From: an uncultured Alphaproteobacteria bacterium
GTDB lineage: Bacteria > Pseudomonadota > Alphaproteobacteria > Methylaequorales > Methylaequoraceae
Direction: 5' to 3'
DNA: 37,838 nt
NCBI GenBank assembly: GCA_902537615.1
Contig: CACBBU010000011.1
Location: 1-37,838 of the forward strand
Each line of letters starts with the position of its first letter. The stretch's first letter is position 1. The notes under the pieces were generated by a model. That model was not told the origin of the DNA, searched no databases, and saw nothing but the letters and a program-made list of their open reading frames with translations. This document shows, piece after piece, positions 14,117 to 22,820 of this stretch. A program made the position numbers and the translations under genes.

Positions 14117-14578
14117 ATGGCTTTATTTTTATCTACTATAATAAATAGAATGGATTCTAAATGTAGGGTTTCAGTACCCTCCACTTTCAGAAGTTCATTA
14201 AAAAGTCAATCTTTCAAAGGAATAATTGCTTTTCCTTCATATAATAACAGGTCAATTGACGCTTGTGGAATTCAAAGAATGGAAAATATATCTAATAGTT
14301 TAGATAGTGAAAACTATTCAAGAGAGGAATTTGATTTAATTTCTATGTATTTTGGTGAAGCTGAACAATTACCTTTTGATAAGGATGGAAGAGTAACTCT
14401 TCCAAAAAAACTAATTAATCATGCCGAAATTGACAAAAATGTCATGTTTGTCGGACTTGGTCCAACTTTTCAGTTGTGGAATCCTGAATCATATGAAAAG
14501 AAAAAAATTAATATGATAAAAATTGCTCAGGAAAAAAAAATCAATCCACGTCTTAGGCCTATACCAAAAGGAATGTAA
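14117..14578 (+). CDS. mraZ: Transcriptional regulator MraZ
   Basis: A 153-residue protein with two AbrB-like swapped-hairpin halves. The first carries NRMDSKCRVSVPSTFR (about residues 11-26), the second PFDKDGRVTLPKKLINHA (about 90-107). MraZ forms a ring-shaped oligomer that binds phased TGGG repeats and represses its own division cluster. Matching repeats lie 13-37 bp upstream of the ATG. The canonical DxxGR of the first half is DSKCR here, with Cys in place of Gly. It is followed by ftsZ rather than by rsmH, which is unusual. Confidence 0.95.
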   Translation: MALFLSTIINRMDSKCRVSVPSTFRSSLKSQSFKGIIAFPSYNNRSIDACGIQRMENISNSLDSENYSREEFDLISMYFGEAEQLPFDKDGRVTLPKKLINHAEIDKNVMFVGLGPTFQLWNPESYEKKKINMIKIAQEKKINPRLRPIPKGM

Positions 14579-14592
14579 TAAGGAGAATAATT

Positions 14593-16065
14593 ATGACACT
14601 TCATCTTCAAATGCCATCTAAAGTAAATAATATGTCACCAAGAATCCTTGTTGTAGGAGTTGGAGGCGCTGGCGGGAATATAATAAATAGTATGAAAGAA
14701 TCTGGTGTTGAAGGAGTTGAATTTTTAAACGTAAATACAGATAGTCAACAGTTAAAACATTCAAAAGTAGAAAAAACTCTTCAATTAGGCCCTTCATGTA
14801 CTATGGGACTAGGTGCTGGTGCTGACCCTGAAATGGGAAAAAAATCAGCTGATGAAGTTGCAGGCGAGATTGAAGATTATCTAGAGGGAGCTCACATGGT
14901 ATTTCTCACTGCTGGAATGGGTGGTGGAACTGGAACTGGCGCAACACCTGTTGTTGCAAGAATTGCAAAAGACCTTGGTATTTTAACTGTTGGTGTTGTA
15001 ACAAAACCTTTTGAAATGGAGGGAAAAAGAAAAATAAAAAGGGCAAAAGACGGTATTATGGAGCTTCAAAAATATGTAGATAACCTAATTGTAATACCAA
15101 ACCAAAATATTTTTCATCTTGCAAAGCCTCAAACTTCTTTCGTTGAATCACTCCAATTTGCCGACAATGTTTTAATTGACGGAGTAAAAAGTATTATAGA
15201 TTTAATGGTTAATCCAGGAATAATGAATCATGATTTTGCTGACGTAAGAGCTATAATGAGCGAAACAGGTAAAGTTCACCTAGGAACTGGAGTCTCTGAA
15301 GGTGAAAACAGAGTCATGGAGGCCACTGAAATGGCAATATCCAACCCACTTTTAGAAAACAACAGTATGAAAGGTGCAAAAGGAGTACTAATTAATGTTA
15401 CGTGCAGTGATGATACATCTTTACATGACATTGATTTAGCCATCAACAGAGTTCAGGAAGAATCGGATGATGAGGCCAACATAATTTGGGGAGTACAAAA
15501 AGACGAAAATTTTGGTGGAAAATTTAAAATATCTGTAATTTCAACTGGAATTGATTGCGAGAATTATTACAAAAACATTGTTGAAGAATCAAACGTAACA
15601 AATATAAGAGATGTGGAAGACTCTGTTGAAAAAAATATAAACGATAAAAACAAAAAAAATACTGTTTTACAACACAGAGAAACAATGCAAACCAGCTTCT
15701 TTGTAGACCTACAGGAAACATCAAAAAAAACAGAAGAAGATGATCTTAAAATTGAAAAAAAATCAGAAAATTTTACAAAAGAAAAAAGGTCAATTTTCTC
15801 AAAGATTTTTGGATTAAAAAATAACACCAAAAATGAAAATGACGCAACTAACCATGTACAAAATATTTCAGATGAGAACAACAAACTAGTAAAAAAAGAA
15901 AAAGAAACACTATCAAATATCTCTGATGAAAGTATTGAAGAAATTAAAACTGAATTTGAGATGATAGATGATTACGACGATTATGATAGACAAACCGAGA
16001 CGCAAAATACCAAAGAAGACGACCTATTGCAAATACCGGCATTTTTAAGAAGACAAGCAAATTAA
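14593..16065 (+). CDS. ftsZ: Cell division GTPase FtsZ
   Basis: A 490-residue tubulin-like GTPase that polymerises into the Z ring. Nucleotide-binding features are VGVGGAGGN (21-29), NTD (48-50) and the tubulin signature GGGTGTGAT (110-118); the T7 catalytic loop is NHDFADVR (N212, D214, D217). The GTPase part ends near residue 322. A long charged linker of about 155 residues follows, containing a basic amphipathic stretch ([12 protein letters not shown], 399-410), and then the terminal peptide [15 protein letters not shown] that binds FtsA and other partners. AGGAG at 14581-14585, 7 bases before the ATG, is one of the best ribosome-binding sites in the cluster. The gene lies between mraZ and rsmH instead of after ftsA. 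Confidence 0.97.
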   Translation: MTLHLQMPSKVNNMSPRILVVGVGGAGGNIINSMKESGVEGVEFLNVNTDSQQLKHSKVEKTLQLGPSCTMGLGAGADPEMGKKSADEVAGEIEDYLEGAHMVFLTAGMGGGTGTGATPVVARIAKDLGILTVGVVTKPFEMEGKRKIKRAKDGIMELQKYVDNLIVIPNQNIFHLAKPQTSFVESLQFADNVLIDGVKSIIDLMVNPGIMNHDFADVRAIMSETGKVHLGTGVSEGENRVMEATEMAISNPLLENNSMKGAKGVLINVTCSDDTSLHDIDLAINRVQEESDDEANIIWGVQKDENFGGKFKISVISTGIDCENYYKNIVEESNVTNIRDVEDSVEKNINDKNKKNTVLQHRETMQTSFFVDLQETSKKTEEDDLKIEKKSENFTKEKRSIFSKIFGLKNNTKNENDATNHVQNISDENNKLVKKEKETLSNISDESIEEIKTEFEMIDDYDDYDRQTETQNTKEDDLLQIPAFLRRQAN

Positions 16066-16067
16066 AA

Positions 16068-16943
16068 ATGTATTCAGAACTAAAACATCATCCCGTCATG
16101 GTTGATGAAATTTTGCATTATTTAGCTCCAAAAAAATTAAAGACTTATGTTGATTGTACTTTTGGTCAAGGTGGATACAGTAAAAAAATATTAGAAAATG
16201 CTGATTGTAAAATTGTTGCCATTGATAGAGATAAAGATGCAACAGAATACGCTGACTTACTTAAAAAAAAATACCCTAAAAATTTTGTTTTTAACATTAA
16301 TAATTTTAGTAAAATAGATCATATTCTAGAAAAAAATGACATAAAAAAAATTGATGGTTTGATTTTTGATTTAGGTATTTCAAATACTCAACTAAACAAT
16401 CCAACTAGAGGTTTTTCATTCTCCAACAACGGACCACTTGATATGAGAATGGATATTGAGAACTTAGATTTAACTGCACAAAAAATAATCAATGAATTTG
16501 ATCAACATAATTTAAGTGATATTTTCTATCATTATGGTGAAGAGAAAAAATCAAGACAAATTGCAAAAAAAATTATTGAATTTAGAAAAAAAAAACAAAT
16601 TTTGACTACATTTGAATTGGTTGAATTAATTAAAAAAGTAAATATTTACAAAAAAAAACACCCTGCTACAAGAGTTTTTCAGGCTCTACGAATTTACATA
16701 AATGATGAGCTTAACGAACTGGATATAACATTAAAAAAAAGTCTTCTATTTTTAAAAAAAAAGGGGAAAATAATTACGGTAGCATTTCATTCACTAGAGG
16801 ATAAAGTAATAAAAAATTTTTTTTTAAGAAACAAAGATTTTTTGAAAATTCTAACAAAAAAACCTATTACCCCTTGTGAAAACGAAATAAAGCTAAACCC
16901 AAGGTCCAGATCAGCAAGAATGAGAGTAGCAGAAATCTTATGA
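16068..16943 (+). CDS. rsmH: 16S rRNA (cytosine1402-N4)-methyltransferase RsmH
   Basis: A 291-residue SAM enzyme, formerly MraW, that N4-methylates C1402 in the ribosomal decoding centre. It opens with the family motif HHPVMVDEIL, followed by VDCTFGQGGYS (SAM site), FDLGISNTQL, GFSFSNNGPLDMRMD and the C-terminal VAFHSLEDKVIKNFF and NPRSRSARMRVAE. It begins 2 bp after ftsZ and overlaps ftsL by 4 bp (ATGA). In most bacteria it directly follows mraZ; here ftsZ intervenes. Confidence 0.96.
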   Translation: MYSELKHHPVMVDEILHYLAPKKLKTYVDCTFGQGGYSKKILENADCKIVAIDRDKDATEYADLLKKKYPKNFVFNINNFSKIDHILEKNDIKKIDGLIFDLGISNTQLNNPTRGFSFSNNGPLDMRMDIENLDLTAQKIINEFDQHNLSDIFYHYGEEKKSRQIAKKIIEFRKKKQILTTFELVELIKKVNIYKKKHPATRVFQALRIYINDELNELDITLKKSLLFLKKKGKIITVAFHSLEDKVIKNFFLRNKDFLKILTKKPITPCENEIKLNPRSRSARMRVAEIL

Positions 16944-17194
16944 GGTTATTTTTTTTTGCAAATCTAATAATTTTAGTAATTGTAACTGTTGCAATTAAAC
17001 TAACAGTGACAAATCAAAAAAATGAAGTAAAAATTCTTACACAAAAAATAAAAGAAATTGAAAAAGATATAGAAAAGCTGGAAACAGATTATGCTTATAT
17101 TTCAAGTCCTAAAAAATTGAAAGATATTAATGATAAAGAATTTAAATTAAATCCCATTCAACATGAAGATTGGATTATTTTAGAAAATAAATAA
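16940..17194 (+). CDS. ftsL: Cell division protein FtsL
   Basis: An 84-residue bitopic inner-membrane protein: one span (about residues 3-21), then a periplasmic coiled coil (about 26-52) and a short tail containing NPIQHEDW. Size, topology and position between rsmH and ftsI identify it as FtsL, the partner of FtsB and FtsQ that activates FtsWI; sequence conservation in this family is low. It overlaps rsmH by 4 bases and its stop shares a base with the ftsI start (TAATG). Confidence 0.85.
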   Translation: MRLFFFANLIILVIVTVAIKLTVTNQKNEVKILTQKIKEIEKDIEKLETDYAYISSPKKLKDINDKEFKLNPIQHEDWIILENK

Positions 17195-18867
17195 TGCTTC
17201 CAACAGACAAATATATTTATGAAAACGTCGTTCCATCAAAGAACAAAAACTTTTCTACAAATTTAAGTTTTAAAGATACGAACGATTTGTTTGAGCTAGA
17301 AAAAAAAAAAAGCTTAATTCAACATGCAAAAAAAATAAATAAATATATTTTAACAATTGTTTTAATTTTTTTTTGTTTAATTATTTTTAACCTTCAGAAA
17401 ATTTTTTTTATCAGTAATGAGAGCTTTAATTCATTTTCAAACTCAATAAAAAAAGAAAGAGGTAAGATTTATGACAGAAATGGTGAATTGATTGCAACTA
17501 ATATTGATACTAAAGATTTTTATATAGATACAAGAAAAATACTAAATAAAACTGAATTAAAAAATAAGCTCCAAACTATTTTTCCTAATAAAAAAGAAAC
17601 TTATTTCAAAGAAATTTTCTCAAAAAAGCAATATGTAAAAATAAAACCTTTCATAACAATTAATGAAGAAAAACATTTAAAACAAATTGGAGACCCTAGT
17701 ATAAATTTTCATAAATCTAGTAAAAGAATTTACTTGCAACACAACCTTTTTTCTCATTTAACCGGTTTCAAATCCTTAGAACTTAAGAGTAAAATTGAAA
17801 GAAACTTGGATGACCATTTAAAAAAAGGAACAGATGTATCTCTTACTTTAGATTTAAGAGTACAACATAAAGTTCACGAGGAATTATCTAATAGTCTAAA
17901 ACTTTACAACGCTAATTCTGCTGTTGCGATTATAATGGATGTAAACAATGGAGAAATTATTTCATTAGTATCTCTTCCAGACTTCAATCCCAATCACCCA
18001 GAAGATATTAAGGCCTTCAGTGAAAACAATCTAGCTTTTGAGGCAAGATACGAGATGGGCTCTACACTTAAGATTTTTAACGCAGCACTAGTATACGAAA
18101 ATAATTCAAAGCTTGAAGAAGAAAAATTTATAATAAAAAATGGATATCAAATTACACCAGACAAGCTTATTGAAGATGACCATATAAAAAAAGGTATACT
18201 AAATTTTGAGGAAATTTTTACACTATCTTCAAATGTAGGAAGCATCAATATTGTTGAAGAGTTAGGAATAAAAAAACAAAAAGAATTATTTAAAAATTTA
18301 AGTATTGATAATCAAATTTCACTCTATGGTCTTAATGTTGTAAAAAATAAATTACCACAAAATTGGGACTCTCAAGCTTCAAAATTTATTAGTTATGGAT
18401 ACGGAATATCTATCTCGCCCATAAGCCTTGTATCAACTTACGCTACTTTAGTAAACGGAGGTTACAAAATTAAACCTAAAGTAAATCTTAGTGAAAATTA
18501 TCCAAGGGAAAGAATTTTAAAAGATACTACTTCAAGTAAAATCAACCTTTTACTGAGCGAAATTGTAAAAAATGGTACAGGAAAAAAAGCCAACGTTGAT
18601 GGAATAAAAATAGGAGGAAAAACGGGAACTTCAAAAAAACTAGAAAACGGAAAATATTCAGAAAAAAAAGTTATAACCTCTTTTATAGGTGCGTTCCCAA
18701 TAGATCAACCCAAATACATAGCTTTTATTCTTTTTGATGAACCAAGAAGGAATAAAAGTGAGTCATTAGAAAGCTTTGGAGGTAATACTGCTGCGCCTAC
18801 TTTTTCCAGAATATTAAAAAAAATTTCACCTATTTTAAATAGAAATAATTACACAAAAATGAATTAA
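17194..18867 (+). CDS. ftsI: Septal peptidoglycan transpeptidase FtsI (PBP3)
   Basis: A 557-residue class B penicillin-binding protein that cross-links septal peptidoglycan in the periplasm together with FtsW. A cytoplasmic tail and one membrane span (about residues 50-72) are followed by the PBP dimerisation domain (from RGKIYDRNGELIATN, about 89-103) and the transpeptidase domain with S290-x-x-K293 (GSTLK), S345-S-N347 and K476-T-G-T479. Codons around residues 36-39 contain a run of 12 A (17300-17311). It is one base out from ftsL and 2 bp ahead of murE, so translation is probably coupled. Confidence 0.95.
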   Translation: MLPTDKYIYENVVPSKNKNFSTNLSFKDTNDLFELEKKKSLIQHAKKINKYILTIVLIFFCLIIFNLQKIFFISNESFNSFSNSIKKERGKIYDRNGELIATNIDTKDFYIDTRKILNKTELKNKLQTIFPNKKETYFKEIFSKKQYVKIKPFITINEEKHLKQIGDPSINFHKSSKRIYLQHNLFSHLTGFKSLELKSKIERNLDDHLKKGTDVSLTLDLRVQHKVHEELSNSLKLYNANSAVAIIMDVNNGEIISLVSLPDFNPNHPEDIKAFSENNLAFEARYEMGSTLKIFNAALVYENNSKLEEEKFIIKNGYQITPDKLIEDDHIKKGILNFEEIFTLSSNVGSINIVEELGIKKQKELFKNLSIDNQISLYGLNVVKNKLPQNWDSQASKFISYGYGISISPISLVSTYATLVNGGYKIKPKVNLSENYPRERILKDTTSSKINLLLSEIVKNGTGKKANVDGIKIGGKTGTSKKLENGKYSEKKVITSFIGAFPIDQPKYIAFILFDEPRRNKSESLESFGGNTAAPTFSRILKKISPILNRNNYTKMN

Positions 18868-18869
18868 AG

Positions 18870-20342
18870 ATGAAATTAGAAATAATTCTCAAAAAATGTC
18901 AATCACAATTTACTGTACAAAATTTCAAAAATATAGATTTGGTAGGAGTTAGTAGTGACTCCAGAGAAATAAAGGATAATTTTTTATTTGGTGCAATCAA
19001 GGGTAAAAAGTTTAATGGAGAGAGGTTTATCAAAGATCTAGTATTTTTAAAAAATTTAGTAATAGTTATCTCAACCAGGTCGAATTCAAAAATTTACAAG
19101 GTAAATAAAAATATAACAATAATACAAACTTATGACGTGAGAAAACTAATTGCAGAAATTTCTTATTTTTTTTATCCCAAATCATTAGATGAAACTGTTG
19201 CTATTACTGGGACAAATGGTAAGACAAGTATAGCAGAATACGTAAGGCAAATTTGGAGTTTTCAAAAAGTAAATTGTTGTAGTATTGGGACACTAGGAAT
19301 AATTCATAATAAAAAAAAAGTTCTTGAAACTAATTTAACAACTCCCGAAGCTAGTGAAATTAACAGATGTTTGAGTTTACTATCTAAAAAAGGGTGTAAA
19401 AAAGCAGTTATTGAAACATCAAGTATTGGATTAGATCAAAAGAGGCTTTTTCCATTTAAATTTAATAAGGTAGTTTTTACAAATTTAACTACTGATCACT
19501 TAGATTATCATCAATCTTTTAATAAATATAAACATTCAAAAGGACTTCTATTTAAAGATTACATTGATAATAATTCCGTTGGAATAATTAATGCTGACTC
19601 TAACCACTCAAAATTTTTCTTGAACATTTGTAAAAAACAAAAAATTGAAATAATTGATTTTGGTTTAAATGCCAATTTTTTAAAAATAAAAAAAATAAAA
19701 AAAATGGATAGAAAATACAATGTGTTCTTATCTATAAAAAAAAAAGAATTTAACATTTTTTTTGAAAGTTTTAGCGTTTATGAAATTTACAACAAAATTT
19801 GTGCTTTATTGATTATTTTTGGAAAAAGTTTAGAAAAAAAAGATTTCCAGATTATAAAAAAATTAAAGAACCCCCCTGGTAGAATTGAAAAAATTAATAA
19901 CAAAAAAAAACTTAATATATTTGTTGATTATGCACATACACCAGATGCATTGAAAAATGTTTTATCAGCATTAAAAAATTTTTGTAAAGGAAAATTAATA
20001 ACAATAGTTGGTTGTGGTGGTGATAGGGACAAATCAAAAAGACCATTGATGACTGAGGAGGCACTAAAATTTTCTGATAAAATAATAATTACAGACGATA
20101 ATCCAAGAAATGAAGACCCAAAAAAAATAAGAAATGAAATGATTTCAAAAATACCAAAAAAAAAATTAATTTTTATTAAAGAAATACCTAATAGGAAAAA
20201 GGCAATTCAGTATTGTATAAATATTTTAGGAAAAAATGATTTTTTGTTAATTGCTGGTAAGGGTCATGAGAACTATCAAATTATTAAAAATAAAAAAAAA
20301 TTTTTTAGTGATAAACAAACTGTGAAGGAATTAATAAATTAA
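18870..20342 (+). CDS. murE: UDP-MurNAc-L-Ala-D-Glu:meso-diaminopimelate ligase MurE
   Basis: A 490-residue cytoplasmic Mur ligase that adds the third stem-peptide residue. The N-terminal domain has SSDSREIKDNFLFGAI; the ATP loop TGTNGKTS is at residues 113-120, TTPEASEI and ETSSIGLDQ follow, and the C-terminal domain carries DNPRNEDP, whose DNPR motif marks meso-diaminopimelate specificity. So the peptidoglycan should be the DAP type. It starts 2 bp after ftsI and ends 5 bp before murF. Confidence 0.95.
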   Translation: MKLEIILKKCQSQFTVQNFKNIDLVGVSSDSREIKDNFLFGAIKGKKFNGERFIKDLVFLKNLVIVISTRSNSKIYKVNKNITIIQTYDVRKLIAEISYFFYPKSLDETVAITGTNGKTSIAEYVRQIWSFQKVNCCSIGTLGIIHNKKKVLETNLTTPEASEINRCLSLLSKKGCKKAVIETSSIGLDQKRLFPFKFNKVVFTNLTTDHLDYHQSFNKYKHSKGLLFKDYIDNNSVGIINADSNHSKFFLNICKKQKIEIIDFGLNANFLKIKKIKKMDRKYNVFLSIKKKEFNIFFESFSVYEIYNKICALLIIFGKSLEKKDFQIIKKLKNPPGRIEKINNKKKLNIFVDYAHTPDALKNVLSALKNFCKGKLITIVGCGGDRDKSKRPLMTEEALKFSDKIIITDDNPRNEDPKKIRNEMISKIPKKKLIFIKEIPNRKKAIQYCINILGKNDFLLIAGKGHENYQIIKNKKKFFSDKQTVKELIN

Positions 20343-20347
20343 TAAAT

Positions 20348-21727
20348 ATGTCTTGGAATCTTAAAGAAATTTATAAAGCTTTAAACAAAAAATTTAAACA
20401 TACAGAAAATTTTGAATTTCAAAAAATTTCAATAGATTCAAGAAAAATTACCAATAAAGATTTTTTTATTCCTATTGTGGGAAAAAATTATGATGGTCAT
20501 AATTTTATTAATGAGGTCTCAAACTTTGGCGTTAAAGCCTGCTTAGTTGAAAGGAAAAAAAATTATCTAATTAAAAATAGTTCAATACACAAAATTTTTG
20601 TTGCAAATACGCAAGAGTCTCTTCAACAATTAGCCTCTTATGTGAGAAAGAAAAACCAAAATCTTCATATGATTTGTATAACAGGAAGTAGTGGAAAAAC
20701 TTCCTTAAAAGAATGGACTGGTAAAGTGCTCAAGGAAAAAGTAAATACTTACATAAATCCTGGAAATTTTAATAATGAAATAGGCATGCCATTGTCTTTA
20801 GTAAATATGCCTGCTAACACTGAAGTCTGTATCTTAGAACTGGGAATGAATAGCAAAGGGGAGATTAAAAAACTTACTAAAATTTCCTCACCCTCAATTT
20901 CTATTATTACTAATATAGGTTTGGCTCATATCGGAAATTTTAAAGAACCAAAGGATATAGCAAAGGAAAAATCAGCTATTTATGGTTATCTAAAAAAAAA
21001 ATCATACGCCTTAATTCCAAATGACTCAGAATACTCTAAACTGCTGATTAAAAAGGCCTCAAGTAAAACTCAAAATATAGTTTTATTTGGGGTTAATAAA
21101 AACTCAGATGCAAGTTTTAAAAAAATTAATAAAAATAAATTTATTTTCTCACTTTTTGGAAAAAGTATGTCACTTAAAAAAAAAAACTATTTTAAGTACT
21201 GGGAGGAAAATACACTCATAATTCTTATTATTTTAAGTATTTTAAAATTTAATTTTTCTGATTTTAAAAATAGGCTTGAAAACCTAAAGCCATTAAATGG
21301 AAGAGGAGAAAAAATAAAAATTTTTAAAAATAAAAAAACCTTTTTTTTAATTGATGAAACTTACAATTCAAGCCCACATACTCTTAAACACTCAATTATT
21401 AACGCTAATAAAACTCTAGAACACGGTCAAAGGTTAGTACTCGTGATTGGGGATATGCTTGAACTTGGAAAATTTACAAAGGAATTACATTTTAAAATAT
21501 TAGAAACAGTTAAAAAGGTATCACCCAAATTACTGGTGACTGTTGGTTCTTTTTCTAAAATAATTACTAAAAATGTTAAACCCGATCTTAAAGCTTTTCA
21601 CTATAAAAGTTATCACAATGTATACGAAAGATTAATTGAAGAAATAGATGATAATGATATTGTAATGATTAAAGGGTCCAATTCAATTAATTTATCAAAA
21701 GTTTGTGAAAGATTAAAAGAAAAATAG
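20348..21727 (+). CDS. murF: UDP-MurNAc-tripeptide:D-Ala-D-Ala ligase MurF
   Basis: A 459-residue Mur ligase that completes the pentapeptide by adding D-Ala-D-Ala made by the ddl product encoded downstream. The opening includes ISIDSRKITNKDFFIPI, the ATP loop is TGSSGKTS (112-119, the MurF form), and GNFNNEIGMPLS, LELGMNSKGEI and DETYNSSPHTLKHSI are typical blocks. It follows murE by 5 bp and precedes mraY by 4 bp. Confidence 0.95.
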   Translation: MSWNLKEIYKALNKKFKHTENFEFQKISIDSRKITNKDFFIPIVGKNYDGHNFINEVSNFGVKACLVERKKNYLIKNSSIHKIFVANTQESLQQLASYVRKKNQNLHMICITGSSGKTSLKEWTGKVLKEKVNTYINPGNFNNEIGMPLSLVNMPANTEVCILELGMNSKGEIKKLTKISSPSISIITNIGLAHIGNFKEPKDIAKEKSAIYGYLKKKSYALIPNDSEYSKLLIKKASSKTQNIVLFGVNKNSDASFKKINKNKFIFSLFGKSMSLKKKNYFKYWEENTLIILIILSILKFNFSDFKNRLENLKPLNGRGEKIKIFKNKKTFFLIDETYNSSPHTLKHSIINANKTLEHGQRLVLVIGDMLELGKFTKELHFKILETVKKVSPKLLVTVGSFSKIITKNVKPDLKAFHYKSYHNVYERLIEEIDDNDIVMIKGSNSINLSKVCERLKEK

Positions 21728-21731
21728 TTTT

Positions 21732-22820
21732 ATGTTTTATTACTTTTTTACGCCTCTAATTGAAGACTTTAATTTTCTTAACCTGTTCAATTACCTAACT
21801 TTTAGAGCTGGAGGAGCACTTTTTACTGCTTTTTTTATATCATTCCTTTTAGGATCAAAGTTAATAAAAGTTTTAAAAAAAATTCAAAAAGGAGGGCAAC
21901 CCATCAGGAAAGATGGTCCAAAAAGTCATTTAATAAGTAAAGCCGGGACACCAACAATGGGTGGAATGTTAATTTTAATTTCACTTTTTTTTTCAATCAT
22001 TTTATGGGGAGACCTTAGTAGCAATTTGTTTTGGCTAGTTTTTAGTATTACTATTTTATTTGGACTTATTGGAGCTTGTGATGATTATAAAAAGCTTAAG
22101 TCTAACTCTCCTGATGGAATAAATAGCTCTGTAAGATTAATTCTTGAGTTTACAATTTCTTTTATTTTTATTTTCATGCTCAATTCAACAATAAATCCAG
22201 AGTTAGTAAATATTGTTTATATTCCCTTTACTAAAGGTTACTTCATAGATTTAAATATTTTTTATTATCTTTTTGGATCTTTTGTAATTGTAGGATGTGC
22301 TAACGCTGTAAATCTTACTGATGGTCTTGATGGACTTGCTATTGGACCAATAATGATCTCATCATTATCATTTGCCTTCATAACTTATTTTACAGGAAAC
22401 CTTATATATTCAGAATATCTAAAAATTCCCTTTATTAGTGATACTGGTGAGTTAGTAATAATTTGTGCTGCATTAATCGGAGCTGGGCTTGGTTTCTTGT
22501 GGTATAATGCTCCTCCAGCAATGGTTTTTATGGGTGACACTGGTTCGTTATCAATGGGAGGGACGATAGGAGCGATAGCAGTTGCAACTAAACATGAAAT
22601 AATTTTAGTTATAATAGGTGGTGTATTTGTACTGGAGGCATTATCAGTTTTTGCTCAAGTAATTTCTTTTAAACTTACTGGCAAAAGAATATTTAAAATG
22701 GCTCCCATTCACCATCACTTTGAACAAAAAGGATGGTCCGAGTCTACAATCGTTATAAGGTTTTGGATTATAGCAATAATTCTCGCACTAGTTGGTTTGG
22801 CTAGTTTAAAACTAAGATGA
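21732..22820 (+). CDS. mraY: Phospho-N-acetylmuramoyl-pentapeptide transferase MraY
   Basis: A 362-residue polytopic inner-membrane enzyme (about ten spans) that transfers phospho-MurNAc-pentapeptide to undecaprenyl phosphate, giving lipid I. Diagnostic segments are GTPTMGGML, the aspartate motif CDDYKKLKSNSPDGI, NAVNLTDGLDGLAIGP, FMGDTGSLSMGG and the histidine loop APIHHHFEQKGWSES. It overlaps murD by 4 bases. Confidence 0.96.
   Translation: MFYYFFTPLIEDFNFLNLFNYLTFRAGGALFTAFFISFLLGSKLIKVLKKIQKGGQPIRKDGPKSHLISKAGTPTMGGMLILISLFFSIILWGDLSSNLFWLVFSITILFGLIGACDDYKKLKSNSPDGINSSVRLILEFTISFIFIFMLNSTINPELVNIVYIPFTKGYFIDLNIFYYLFGSFVIVGCANAVNLTDGLDGLAIGPIMISSLSFAFITYFTGNLIYSEYLKIPFISDTGELVIICAALIGAGLGFLWYNAPPAMVFMGDTGSLSMGGTIGAIAVATKHEIILVIIGGVFVLEALSVFAQVISFKLTGKRIFKMAPIHHHFEQKGWSESTIVIRFWIIAIILALVGLASLKLR

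Noticed and set aside
15567-15884. Minus-strand hydrophobic frame opposite the ftsZ linker
   Set aside because: The Lys/Glu/Asn-rich linker read in antisense gives Phe/Leu/Ser-rich sequence that mimics a membrane protein; ftsZ is certain.
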